A DNA stretch of 25,024 nt from positions 1 through 25,024 of IMG/VR virus record IMGVR_UViG_3300035133_000028; one strand, given 5' to 3'. Source of the DNA: a virus. Of the stretch, positions 8,201 to 17,700 are shown piece by piece. The number at the start of each line of letters is the position of its first letter. The stretch's first letter is position 1. The notes beneath the pieces are model-generated. The model was given only the letters and a program-made list of their open reading frames with translations, was not told where the DNA came from and ran no database searches. The translations under genes were made by a program, and so were the position numbers.

Positions 8201-10797
8201 AACTCATCGGTGAAATAATAAAAGTTGTTATAAATAATTTAAAATTAGTAGGTAAATTATTTGGAAATATTTATGGAGACTTTGCGACAACTACAAATAA
8301 AATGGAAGGATTGAGTACCGCAATGAAGGGGGTACTTACTATTACTGAAGTTGTATTAAAAGCTTTTGTTATATTAAGAGCAGTAGTAAGAACAATTGGT
8401 AAAATAATGGGTATTGCCTATAAGGTTCTTGTTGCGATTCATGGCGTGATAATGCTTATTGTGAAAGAAGTCATTAAAAGTTTAGGTGTATTTGGAGAAT
8501 TATTTGATACACTAAGTTTTGGTGCTGCTTCTCATGCTCTTGAAAAAATAAAAGGTTTATTAGGTAATTTAGTTCCTGATGATCTTAAAAAAGATTTTGA
8601 AGAAGTTAATGATATTATAAAGGAGATGCAAAAAAATCTTCAAAATCTTAATAAATTTCCTGTTGATATACAAAAAGCTTTATCGTTGAAATATGATCCA
8701 ATGCAGGTAGCAGATAAGGCAGCAGAACTTAGAAATAAATTAGATGATATTGAGTTAGCAGGACTTGGTGTTGTAGAAAGAGCAAACCGTGAACTTGAAA
8801 TGCGTAAGGAAGAAATTGAGTGGTTAAGAACAGCAGCAACATCTAATCTTGCTGCTATTCGGGCTTATTATTCTGAAATGACACGTATGGGAGTTAAATT
8901 TACTGAAGATGATAAAAAACGAATGAATGAACGAATTAAAGGTCATTTAAATGCATTAAAATTTGCAAATGATTATGAAAAATTCGCCATAAGGGATCGT
9001 AATAAAATAGTTGCTGAATACTATGAAAAACAAAGAAAACAAATGTCAACTTGGAAAGAGGAATATAAAGATTTTTGGAATAATCTTATTCCTAAAGATT
9101 TAACCAGAGCAGAGAAAACTAAAAAATGGTTTGAGGATATGGAAGCTGCATTGGAGGATTTAAGAGTTAAAAATCCTCTTGTTGCAAAAGAGTTTGAAAA
9201 ATTTTCTGATCGATTAAATGAAGCTCTTGGTCAAAGAAAATTAGATGATATAAAGGCTATTAATCAAGAAATTGAAAAGATGCAATTAAAATTAACTTCG
9301 CATCGTCCGGTTGATTCTATCAGTAAAATTAATACTGAATTTGATAAGATGAAAATAGCAATCAGAGATAATATTGATTGGACTGATAAACAAAAAGAAT
9401 CAATGGATAAATTGCTGGAATCAACTCGTAAAGAACGAATTGAAATTGAAAAAATGGGGATGGCTTATAAAGCTGCTGCTGCTGAAATGGAGGTACAATC
9501 ACAAAGAGCGCAATATTTGGCAGGTAGTTATTCCCCTGCAAAAAGAGCAGAAGGTGAAATTAAACAATTAAAAAATGAATACGGTAAACAGTTATTAGCA
9601 ATTCAAAAGGAAATTGATAAAACATATAAGCAATGGGTTGAAAACGGTCAATGGGCAACCAGAGAAGGATCTGCTGAAGCTCAAAGATATGTTTTAGCCT
9701 TACAACAGCAGATGGAGGAATTAAGTAAGACAACCGAAAGGGAGTTAAAGAAAAAACAATTTCCTATTTGGAATGATTTGGTTGAAGCGTCAAATCAATG
9801 GGCTGATGGATTTACCGATGCTTTGTCACAGATAGTCGATGGTGTTGATTCAGTATCAGAAGCTTTGGATGCACTACAAAAACAAATTTTAAAAGATACT
9901 TTAAAAATAGTTATTAAAAGAGGTATTACCGACCAATTACAAAGTGCCTTGGGATCTGGTTCGGATTCTCCAATGTCGAAATTTTTTGGAATGCTTCCTG
10001 GTGGTAAGGCAAAAGAAGGTGGAGCGCAAGAAGTTACGGCAACTAAACCATTACCTGTTATGATTTATAATCCTCAAGATATGATGGAGGATACAAAAGA
10101 TATAATAGGTAAATTTAATACATCCGGTGGATCACCAATACCTGTTTACGTTACCAATTTAGGTAGTGGTCAAATGGGTGCTGGTGGTATTGGTACTGCT
10201 GGTACAATATATCAAGCTGCTGGAGAGGTTGCAGAAAATGGTGTGGAAGTCGTACAGGGGGTCTCACAAGACCTTGCTGACATATCTGCTGAAATAGCTG
10301 AAAATACAGAAGCAGCAAGTCAAAGCACTAAATCTTGGTATAGTGGTATTCAGGAAACTTTTTCAAGTATAGGCAGTTGGTTTTCCAGTTTATTTAGTAG
10401 TGGTGGTGGCGGTGGTGGAGGATCAAGTGCTGGTAATTTAGCAATGACCGCAATATCAGCCTATGGTCGTGCCTATGGTGGTGGGGGTTATGGCTTTGCT
10501 GATGGTGGTGTTATTTCAGAACCGATTGTTGGAAAAGGAATGAGATCTGGAGAGATTTACAATTTTGGAGAAAATACTAAATACGGAGAAAATGAAATAG
10601 TTGCTCCAATGAAGAAGATGCAAAGATCGGTTCCTCAAAATAAAGTCACATATAATATGCCAATTCATTTGAGTGCTATTGATACTCAATCAGGTGTACA
10701 ATTTTTAACTAAAAATTCTGATGTTATTCAGGCTCAATTTGCAAGGAGTTTGAGAAGCAATAAACCTATTAGAAAGGGAATTCAAAACGCCTATTAA
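5278..10797 (+). CDS. Tail length tape measure protein (1839 aa)
   Basis: The ATG follows TAAGGAG. This is among the two largest genes in the window and directly follows the frameshifted chaperones, the defining place for a tape measure protein. Residues 1-700 are Lys/Gln/Glu-rich coiled-coil helix without long hydrophobic stretches. A hydrophobic helix lies at about 712-735 (AAVIYLITRAVRAV), and another hydrophobic cluster at about 968-1085, where family members may insert into the host membrane during DNA entry. Residues 1090-1600 return to charged helix. The C-terminus has a Gly/Ser linker (about 1700-1725) and the family-typical FADGGVISEPIVGKGM and IYNFGENTKYGENEIVAPM. At roughly 0.15 nm per residue this predicts a tail near 270 nm, about twice lambda's. 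No lysozyme or peptidase motif is evident. Confidence 0.95.
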   Translation: MAGESGAGTEMEVTKIVLRLETNFQKVLKQQVANFDQFTRQANQLTRQVGTNMTQLARTTSKTFNAVYKSNRKEIQEFVSFTRNALQGVRKETLQMQVWQDRISQKTIENYKKMQSEIEKVQRKSTLVSKSKGFTESQKKSALKVFDEQAQVIEAKYTETIDRMKSLTASLMSKHLAGAVKESMATIEKGSRSAAVTVKNVVHDMQSRFNQLYSQRKFMGQADFASAGTQFLKDREQQIKVLESLLTAHQKKQIQAEQYLQKQKQLLSLQTNETLRKNQEKMVADARAVVRKLGGEYEYMFNQIQKFSRGQTAITGVFKTQVEQGIKAIKQTLRGLNLKRDFENLWKNSVQVAKLSGEKSGEAFYEAAKKGKALDTALVDKLKNLQGLLTTAKQLKTTGLVPNVERTISSLKRSIDSIKEFRKEFALTKKELSNIPKVSFQQFAKGGVNQARDLAVEVRKAIGVLRSLGPVSEDNFLAVQKQLKKIEGLYKQHSTKVVATQNTLSRIVREIARARAASQIATNEKVIDAWKAYERQLKAIAKRIAEKLKSATLPADPYEQYRKDTIATLHRVRQEVAKSLFPKDKIKSDSDFIQAEFEKIATRLEQISKKRFIRPKNMTEAKDFIEKVKIKVKEYNQQIVLLGKQLDRLRRVQKSAFGGTGVEDQISQTKAQLTQLKQAVREYERAQVQMQRKMAVSHKQSIKTMLRSGWEMIRNFRWQVAAVIYLITRAVRAVQRVFLDVMGEIAKYRREAMTLAAQFTFKMLGDMRENFEGVYQYSRQLMNKMEQVAAKTILTMEDMTMLVRTFAQAGMIPDTDKDVEKIAIIGTAIKTLTEGMANAGTQMRQELYAIIAGRQRATDQLAMMFQMMGVNIQKIIEEERAGGKNLIDSLSEALAPFGVLNEKLAMEWEAILNKMKLAWQVIKRIGLEDALLRTTKELNEIADKYYSTMSGATEKGRELAALLRAAFEIIKAPVKLIGEIIKVVINNLKLVGKLFGNIYGDFATTTNKMEGLSTAMKGVLTITEVVLKAFVILRAVVRTIGKIMGIAYKVLVAIHGVIMLIVKEVIKSLGVFGELFDTLSFGAASHALEKIKGLLGNLVPDDLKKDFEEVNDIIKEMQKNLQNLNKFPVDIQKALSLKYDPMQVADKAAELRNKLDDIELAGLGVVERANRELEMRKEEIEWLRTAATSNLAAIRAYYSEMTRMGVKFTEDDKKRMNERIKGHLNALKFANDYEKFAIRDRNKIVAEYYEKQRKQMSTWKEEYKDFWNNLIPKDLTRAEKTKKWFEDMEAALEDLRVKNPLVAKEFEKFSDRLNEALGQRKLDDIKAINQEIEKMQLKLTSHRPVDSISKINTEFDKMKIAIRDNIDWTDKQKESMDKLLESTRKERIEIEKMGMAYKAAAAEMEVQSQRAQYLAGSYSPAKRAEGEIKQLKNEYGKQLLAIQKEIDKTYKQWVENGQWATREGSAEAQRYVLALQQQMEELSKTTERELKKKQFPIWNDLVEASNQWADGFTDALSQIVDGVDSVSEALDALQKQILKDTLKIVIKRGITDQLQSALGSGSDSPMSKFFGMLPGGKAKEGGAQEVTATKPLPVMIYNPQDMMEDTKDIIGKFNTSGGSPIPVYVTNLGSGQMGAGGIGTAGTIYQAAGEVAENGVEVVQGVSQDLADISAEIAENTEAASQSTKSWYSGIQETFSSIGSWFSSLFSSGGGGGGGSSAGNLAMTAISAYGRAYGGGGYGFADGGVISEPIVGKGMRSGEIYNFGENTKYGENEIVAPMKKMQRSVPQNKVTYNMPIHLSAIDTQSGVQFLTKNSDVIQAQFARSLRSNKPIRKGIQNAY

Positions 10798-10807
10798 GGA
10801 GTAAGTT

Positions 10808-11173
10808 ATGGCAGCAGGTGATCCTTTTAATTTTGAAGTTCATTCTATTAATCCTGGTACTCCAGCATGGAATGTTTTAATGACGGATATGGAGGGATGG
10901 AAAAGAAAAACACGTTTAAAGTCAACAGAACCTATTCGTAGATGGACGGTTGAGGTTCGTGGACGGACAAACACGGAAAAAGATTCAATCATTACTCATT
11001 TTAATGATAACAGTGGGCCATTAACAAATTTTGCCTGGAATGTTCTTCCTGCTATTTGGAATGCTGGATATGGAACACAATATCAAGTTCAATATGAATC
11101 TTTAGAATATGACAATCCAGATGGAATTGCAAATATTTGGGATTTTGTTATTACTTTCAGGGAGTGGTTATAA
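10808..11173 (+). CDS. Distal tail / minor tail protein (gpM-like or GTA g12-like)
   Basis: The ATG is preceded by AAGGAG. The 121-aa product has the layout of small tail-tip adaptor proteins: an N-terminal strand, RRWTVEVRGRTNTEKDSII in the middle, then FAWNVLP and a final strand FVITFREWL. The pattern of a basic-aromatic strand followed by a 'T-x-x-E-x-x-x-I-x-x-hydrophobic' helix is that of lambda gpM and related distal tail proteins, which close the tube and join it to the hub. It is the first gene after the tape measure, exactly where gene transfer agents carry the distal tail gene (g12). Its stop TAA shares its final A with the ATG of the next gene. The gpM versus DUF2460 type is not settled by eye. 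Confidence 0.78.
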   Translation: MAAGDPFNFEVHSINPGTPAWNVLMTDMEGWKRKTRLKSTEPIRRWTVEVRGRTNTEKDSIITHFNDNSGPLTNFAWNVLPAIWNAGYGTQYQVQYESLEYDNPDGIANIWDFVITFREWL

Positions 11174-12006
11174 TGCCAAAAGATATTGATAGTGATGAAT
11201 TAAAATATTTTTTTCAAAGTGGTGTAACTGCTTTGACCGGATATGTATTTAGTCTTTCAAGTGGAACGGAAAGATATGTAGCTAATAATGCCGATGTTAG
11301 AGATGGTTCAAATATATATTCAGCATTATCAATTAAAAGAAATCCAATTCGATCTGAAGAAGGTACAATAATGAACGAATTAGATATTGGATTGGATCAT
11401 GTTGATCTTAGTTTTAAGAATGATGTAATGGCAGGTAAGTATAATAATATTCCTGTTAGTATATATTTAATTATCCCTTATTGGCATTTTGCTGATTATT
11501 GGGCGGTTGGTGCGTCTGTGCTTTTATTTAAAGGATATACTGATGAACCTAAAGGAGATGAACATTGGGTAACTTTTTCTGTTAAACCTTTTCCCTATCT
11601 TGATCGGCAATATCCAAAAAGAGTATATCAATCTGGTTGTAATTGGACTTTTTGTAATGCTGGTACATGCGATTTAGATTTAGCCGATTATACTACTAAT
11701 GTTAATTTATCTTCTCAATCTGATGGAATTACTTTAACGTGTTCACATGGAAAGGCAGCAGATTATTTTATTCCAGGGTATGTACAAATAAAAAGCGGTG
11801 CTTTGATAGGACAAGTGAGACCAATTTTAAGTAATACTACAAGTACGGTAATTGTAAGAGTACCTTTTGATGGTACTATTTCAAATGGTGTCAATGTAGA
11901 TATTGTAAAATTGTGTGCTAAAAATTATGAAACTTGTGATAATGATTTTGGAAATTATACTGAATATGGAGGGTATCCGTGGGTTCCAAGAGAACCGATA
12001 ATATAA
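11173..12006 (+). CDS. Tail tip hub protein, Phage_BR0599/DUF2163 type, probable Fe-S binder
   Basis: I chose the ATG at 11173 (TAATG overlap, GGGAG upstream), giving 277 aa; an in-frame upstream start at 11137 would lie deep inside the previous gene. The N-terminal 140 residues match the DUF2163 pattern (VFSLSSGTERYVANNADV, LLFKGYTDEP), and the rest matches Phage_BR0599: YPKRVYQSGCNWTFCNAGTC (about 147-166), an ADYFIPGYVQIKSG strand, then VKLCAKNYETCDNDFGN and GGYPWVPREP. Cysteines lie at 156, 161, 166, 190, 248 and 255. The final Cys-x6-Cys pair and the upstream Cys cluster parallel the cysteines by which lambda gpL holds a [4Fe-4S] cluster. This corresponds to the hub protein (g13) of gene transfer agents. 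Its 3' end overlaps the peptidase gene by 28 bases. Confidence 0.88.
   Translation: MPKDIDSDELKYFFQSGVTALTGYVFSLSSGTERYVANNADVRDGSNIYSALSIKRNPIRSEEGTIMNELDIGLDHVDLSFKNDVMAGKYNNIPVSIYLIIPYWHFADYWAVGASVLLFKGYTDEPKGDEHWVTFSVKPFPYLDRQYPKRVYQSGCNWTFCNAGTCDLDLADYTTNVNLSSQSDGITLTCSHGKAADYFIPGYVQIKSGALIGQVRPILSNTTSTVIVRVPFDGTISNGVNVDIVKLCAKNYETCDNDFGNYTEYGGYPWVPREPII
11968..11973 (+). promoter_or_regulatory. Ribosome binding site for the GTG-started peptidase gene
   Basis: GGAGGG ends five bases before the GTG at 11979, inside the upstream hub gene. It is the best Shine-Dalgarno match near the peptidase N-terminus, and no ATG follows in frame before the conserved catalytic region. It therefore decides the GTG start. 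Confidence 0.7.
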
Positions 12007-12455
12007 AAGATTTAATTGTTCAAAACGCACGAAAACTTATTGGTACTCCATTTAGAAATTCCGGCAGATCGACATTAGGCATTGATTGTGCCGGATTATT
12101 ATATTTGGCTTTTAATCGTGCGAACATTCCTTTTCCTTCAAAATCTCCTGAAGGATCATATACCGTTGCATGGTGGAAACATACTGATGCAGAAGAACGT
12201 TTATATAATTTATTATTAAGTGCAGGATTTAGATTTTTATCTGATGATGAATTAATAGATAAAGTGGATATTGTTTGTTTTAAATTATATGGTGATAAGT
12301 ATCCTGCTCATCATTGTGGTATTATGGTAGATCAATTTAATTTTATCCATGCTAAATGTGGGTGGAAGTCTAATGAAAATAAAGTAGGATTTGATTCTTT
12401 ATATCCATCTTATTTTAAGAGATTAGCAAAGGTAATGCGTCATAAGGAGTTTTAG
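11979..12455 (+). CDS. Tail-associated NlpC/P60 cell-wall peptidase
   Basis: The start is GTG with GGAGGG five bases upstream, overlapping the hub gene by 28 bases. The 158-aa product is a single NlpC/P60 papain-like domain. ARKLIGTPFRNSGRSTLGIDCAG carries the expected nucleophile Cys37; His112 in HHCGIMVD is the catalytic base; His124 in NFIHAKCG is the third polar residue. Length and motif spacing are complete for the family. Such enzymes cut peptide bonds in peptidoglycan, and in tail modules they sit between the hub and the central tip protein, as does g14 in gene transfer agents, where they open the cell wall locally during DNA entry. There is no signal peptide, as expected of a virion part. 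It ends directly against the next ATG, whose AAGGAG lies in this gene. Confidence 0.92.
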   Translation: MGSKRTDNIKDLIVQNARKLIGTPFRNSGRSTLGIDCAGLLYLAFNRANIPFPSKSPEGSYTVAWWKHTDAEERLYNLLLSAGFRFLSDDELIDKVDIVCFKLYGDKYPAHHCGIMVDQFNFIHAKCGWKSNENKVGFDSLYPSYFKRLAKVMRHKEF

Positions 12456-14708
12456 ATGGGGCAAACAACCGGACAAACATTAGGAATGATAGGTGGTGGT
12501 ATTATTGGTGGTCTTATTGGTGGTTATCCAGGGGCTATGATAGGCATGGCTCTTGGTGGTCAACTTGGTTTGTGGATTGATCCACCAGATGCACCAAAAC
12601 CGCCTCCTTTAGGAGATCTTGGTCAGAATTCCTGGGTAAAATCTACTCCAGTTCCTATATCTTTTGGTCAAGTTAAAATATATGGTGGTGTAATTTGGGT
12701 AGGATCAATTGAAGCTGATTGGTATAATCAAGGATCAAGAAAAAATCCAGAATATTCTCCTAAAATGGATTGTGACTTTGCGGTAGCTCATTGTGAAGGG
12801 CCAGTTGGTAGTTATAAAAAATATTGGATGAATGAAAAATCTCTTGGTGAAATGAAAGATGAGGGTTTTAAATTATCTACTACAAGTTATCCAGGCACAG
12901 CAACACAATCAATTGATCCCACAATATCTTCTTATCAATCTGGTCAAGCTATTGGAGCAATTAATCTTAAATATACCGCTTATACAGTATGTCAATTAAG
13001 AGTAAAAGATCAAATTATTCAAAGATTGCCTACCATTGCTGCTGAAATAGAAACTTTTAATTTGGAATCTGGAGAAGAAGATGCTAATCCTATTCGTTGT
13101 GTTTACGCTTTTTTAACTAATACAAGATGGGGAATGGGATTAGATACATCTCTTATGAATGGAGATCCAGATACAGCAGATAGTCCTTGGAAAATAGCAT
13201 CAGATTATTGTGATGAATTGGTTCAGTTTATTGATTGGGATGATTCAGTAGTGAATGAACCACGATTTAGATATTCAAATTATTTTGATGCAAGATCGAA
13301 AGCTTTTGATATTATCACTGATATAATGTTGACTTGTAGGGGGATTGTTAGATTAAAACAAGGTTTAATTGAACCTGTTATTGAAAATGCAGATGAAACC
13401 CCTGAAGCATATTATTCTGATAGAAGAACAGAATGGTTTCAAGCTGGAGGATCAAGTACGGTAAACAGACTTTACGCTGATTTTTCATCTTATAATAATA
13501 TTTATTGGTTTGGTGATGAGGGCAAAATAACTATATCAGGAATAGATTACACATTTATAGTTAAGGATCAGACTTCAACATATATTGATCTTTTTGAGGA
13601 TCTTCCGGTATCTCCGAATTTAAATGATGATTTTAAATTAGTAAAAGACAATATTAAAGAAGGATCATTTAATTTTAAATATACTGCTGATTTTGATACA
13701 TCAAATAGACATAGAGTTGAATATATATTAAGGAAAGTTAAAGACGCAGATGATAATTGGTCGAATGAATATATTTGGGATGTAGTTGAAAAGGACAATG
13801 AAGATTTTTATCAATATATTGATCAATATGGAGAACAACAAGCAGATACTAAATTAAAAACAGTTCGATTGCCAGGAATAAAAAGAAAATCACAAGCAAT
13901 GAGGATGTGTCAGTTTTATTCAGATTTTGTTTTGTATAATAGAAACTGGTGTGAATTTATTACTGGATTACAAGGTTATTATCATGCCATTGGTGATATT
14001 ATTGGAATAAGTCATGCTCAAACTGGATGGAATGGTAAATGGTTCAGGATCATAGGAATGGAAGAATCGGAAGGAGATGAAATTAAATTACAATGTTTTG
14101 AATTTAATCCTAATGTCTACAGTGATACTATTCCTAAAGTAACCGCACCAAATGATAATTCTACACCGACACCATATGTTGCTCCCGATATAGTTGAACG
14201 TTTTTATGCTGTGCAAGATTTTTCTGAAAATAAAATTTATATTCTTTTTAAAAGACCAGATGATAATCCATATTTTATAGGAGCAAATATTTTTGTAAGT
14301 GTAAATGGTGGTGATTGGATTTGGAAAAAACTTGTAGGATATGTGACCGCTTCAGTAAAACTTGATGCAGGAATTAATGATTCGCAAACTACCATTGGAT
14401 ATGACAATTCAACGTTATATGGATCTTTTCCATCTTCCGGTTCTTTTTGGATTGAAGATGAATTGATTACCTATACAGGGATTTCCGGTGATCCTGATTA
14501 TGAATTTACAGGATGTGGTAGAGGGATCAGTCCGGTTGCTCATACAATAGATAAATACTGCATGTTAAAAGATGATTATGTTGATTATATTACTTTTGAA
14601 GATGATGAAATTGGTCAACAATGGAATATAAAAGCGGTATCGGTAACTGTTTATAATTTAACAGCGGATTTTTCTACTTCTCCAAGTAAGGTTATTACTT
14701 TATCATGA
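12456..14708 (+). CDS. Central tail hub / host-specificity protein (gpJ or GTA g15 'megatron' type), copy 1
   Basis: The ATG is directly after the peptidase stop, with AAGGAG upstream. The 750-aa product opens with a glycine-zipper hydrophobic stretch (GGLIGGYPGAMIGMALGG, about residues 18-35). Then come motifs typical of tail-tip proteins of this class: STPVPISFGQVKIYGGVIW (63-81) and FAVAHCEGP (108-116). Residues 336-405 contain a small ADFS...QTSTYI...KDN module, and TGWNGKWFRI lies at 523-532, followed by C-terminal beta domains (about 570-750). These proteins form the trimeric centre of the tip that contacts the envelope and carries the fibres. It is short for the class (gene transfer agent versions exceed 1200 aa), and the following gene is a larger paralogue. 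The stop overlaps the next ATG as ATGA. Confidence 0.85.
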   Translation: MGQTTGQTLGMIGGGIIGGLIGGYPGAMIGMALGGQLGLWIDPPDAPKPPPLGDLGQNSWVKSTPVPISFGQVKIYGGVIWVGSIEADWYNQGSRKNPEYSPKMDCDFAVAHCEGPVGSYKKYWMNEKSLGEMKDEGFKLSTTSYPGTATQSIDPTISSYQSGQAIGAINLKYTAYTVCQLRVKDQIIQRLPTIAAEIETFNLESGEEDANPIRCVYAFLTNTRWGMGLDTSLMNGDPDTADSPWKIASDYCDELVQFIDWDDSVVNEPRFRYSNYFDARSKAFDIITDIMLTCRGIVRLKQGLIEPVIENADETPEAYYSDRRTEWFQAGGSSTVNRLYADFSSYNNIYWFGDEGKITISGIDYTFIVKDQTSTYIDLFEDLPVSPNLNDDFKLVKDNIKEGSFNFKYTADFDTSNRHRVEYILRKVKDADDNWSNEYIWDVVEKDNEDFYQYIDQYGEQQADTKLKTVRLPGIKRKSQAMRMCQFYSDFVLYNRNWCEFITGLQGYYHAIGDIIGISHAQTGWNGKWFRIIGMEESEGDEIKLQCFEFNPNVYSDTIPKVTAPNDNSTPTPYVAPDIVERFYAVQDFSENKIYILFKRPDDNPYFIGANIFVSVNGGDWIWKKLVGYVTASVKLDAGINDSQTTIGYDNSTLYGSFPSSGSFWIEDELITYTGISGDPDYEFTGCGRGISPVAHTIDKYCMLKDDYVDYITFEDDEIGQQWNIKAVSVTVYNLTADFSTSPSKVITLS

Positions 14709-17700
14709 ATTTAGATTTAGAGAAAATTTTTAAAGATAAATCCAATCGAAAGCATTATATCGCACAGGGTACAGGTGCAGTAATAGGTGGGTTTATTGGT
14801 GGATACCCTGGAATGATGATTGGTATGTCTATTGGAGGGTATTTATTTAAACCTGATGAAGCAAAAAAGAAACAATATTCAAATTATGATATTCAATTAA
14901 GGACAAGCAGACTTGATTCAGTACCCCATGTAATAGGTACTGATATGTGTGCTGGAAAAGTAATTTTTTTTAATAATAGAGTATTTGCATATTATGATCA
15001 AAGCCATATACCAAAAATGGCAAATTCAACAAGTAAAGATAAATGGCAAAAATTTATTAATTCTGTTTCTAAAGCAGGTATGCCAGCAAGAAATGTTGAA
15101 TATGCTGTTAATTTTTCTGGTAAGTATAATGCCAATCAACATATAGGAGTAGTTCATATTAATGACATTCCTTTTTGGTTTTGGGTTTTGCTCAGTGATA
15201 TGTTTGAAAATCATGATGATGCATTAAATCCTGATCCTCCTTTAGCAATACTTGATGCTTCACAATTTGGAGAACAATCTGGAAGAATTGATATAGAAGA
15301 ATTAATTGGTACACCAATTGAAAAAAATACAATAATGTATTATCAGGGATATTTTGCTGATTTTACAGGTTTGTCTACTGCTCCTTCTACTTCTAATTTA
15401 CCTTCATTATCTCAACTTGGTTTTCTTAATCCTTCTAATACTGTTGGTATGCCTTTAGAGCAAATGCCCAAATTTACCGCCGAAATGAATTCAGATCGTG
15501 TTTGGTTGAGTCCTGAATCACATAAAGGTGGAGATGGTATGCCTAATTCAGGAAAACACTATTTTGAAACTGAAAGTCGATATGATTTAGATAATTATTC
15601 AATAGTAATGAGTAGATATTGGGGTTGTCGGGATGCAAAAAATAATTGCTTTGTAGGAATGGAAAATGGGGATTATGCTCCAATTTACATGGAGGGCAGT
15701 GATCGCAATTGGACGTATGCAGGAAATGATGCAACTTTACCAGCGATAGGAAGTCCTCAAACAGCTATTCGGGATTGGTTTAAAGCAAATATATGTCCAG
15801 ACATTAATTATAGCGAATTTGGTTATACAAGATCTCCAGCATTTTTACAAGCTACAGATGTCAATGATAATCGAGTTTATATTTGCGTTCATAGACATTG
15901 GTGGAATCCTAATCAGGGTAGAGGTGTCTATGGGTTAGATAAATGGGATCATCATCATGCAGAATATGGTGTTGAGTTTGATATTTTTTATTTTGATAGA
16001 AGTGATCCTGATTATAAAGTACAGTCTCTTATTTATAATCAAAGATATAATTTACCAGATCCAGAAGGAGGAATTACTGCTGATGCCCCTGCCAATCCTG
16101 CAATTGAATTAGATAGTATGGTAGTATCTGAAGATCATGTTTATCTATTTGGTAGTAGAGTTCAAACTGATGTTCTATTAAGTGATTACAGGACAATTGA
16201 AAGTGGTGATAACTCTTATACAAAAATATATGCTGACTTTTCACAATATCCTGATGGATGGTGGGAGGGAAAATATGCTGCATTAGGTCAAAATGATTAT
16301 AAAATTTGGAGAGAAATAACTGAACAAACCAGTACCTATATAGTGGTAGCTAAAGAATTTGCAGCATTGCCCACTGCTGGAGAAGTAGTTCAACTTTGTA
16401 AATATCCTAAATGGGTTGCTGATTGGGGAATAGTTGGAGAGGGCAGCACAACCACAAAATTAATTTGTAATTCTCCAACGTGGAATTCTGATGGATGGCT
16501 TGATAGTTCCTATAGTGGTCATACCTATTGGGATAAAGTTTTTTTTATAGGTCAATGGTTGTATGGTGTTGGGGCTTCTAATCCTGGGGATGGAACAGAA
16601 ATAAATTTATCATCTCCATTAGATAGAGAACCAATTCCAGGTGAACGAATTTGCTTTACAATGGATTCATCAACTGATTTTGATGAAAACGATACTAATC
16701 CTAATTTTAGTTCTGACTATGTAGGAATATTTTTTGATGACTTGGGATTTGATAACCCTACAAAAGCTGATTTGGGAAATTTAAATGCAAGTCGTATAGA
16801 TAGTAATGAGTTTAATCGATCTCATCATGTTTGTTTGAAAATTGATAAAAGCACCGGAGCAATAGAAGTACATGATACACAGCGATTGACCACTCCTACC
16901 TATTATGTTGGGCCAGCACTTACTTGGACAGGTGATGTAGTGGTGTATGCTTGTGCAACCGATGTGCAGGCTTTTGTTTATTCTCATGAATCTCAGTATG
17001 GTACTCAAATGGCAGTTTATTCTTATTTGCTTGATTTTGATGATGGTGAGATTCATGAACAGATTCATCGTAGAAATGAATATTCAGGTGGTCATGCTCC
17101 TGCGTGGTGTTACATGGGTTGTGTTTCAGCGAAAGAATGGGATGGTGTATTACAGCAATATGTAGATGTTTGGTATACTGTTCTCAGGGTTTATGATAGT
17201 TATGGATCATTGAATGATGCGGTAGATCCAGGTACATATTTTTTAAGATTGGGTGAGGGTCATTTTTCAAATAAACAAGTATGGTCAGATTTAACTGTTT
17301 TAGGTGGGTATCATGGTCTTGATCTTAATCGAAAAAGTATTTCTATATTATTATTTCGTAAGCAAATAGCTACAGGCCCATTATATGTTGATACTTATAC
17401 TAATTCTTATCCAGATGAAAATGATTATCAAATTGGGAAATTTGGTATCACTGAAGATATTTATTTTTATGTGGAAAAAGTTGCAGGATTGGGAGGAACA
17501 GGTATTTCTTCTGGCCCATTTGAAATGTGGCGATTTACGATTCCTACTGAACAAAATGCAGCAGGGGAATTATATTGCATTGCTAAAAGCCATTTATGGG
17601 ATGCAGAAACAGATTTAACTTTTGATTGGTTAGAAATTCCAAGTGTAGGTAATTTTAGAATGTGTAGGTATGGTTGGTATGCAAGTACTTTAACACAATA

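Noticed and set aside
8626-8640. Further A AAA AAT slip site within the tape measure gene
   Set aside because: It has no useful alternate frame after it and such runs are expected in Lys/Asn-rich coding DNA.
10402-10425. Poly-glycine tract in the tape measure protein as a repeat element
   Set aside because: A simple Gly/Ser linker before the C-terminal domain explains it.
11137-11175. Start of the hub gene at 11137
   Set aside because: That start lies inside the distal tail gene without a binding site; the ATG at 11173 has GGGAG and the TAATG overlap usual in this window.
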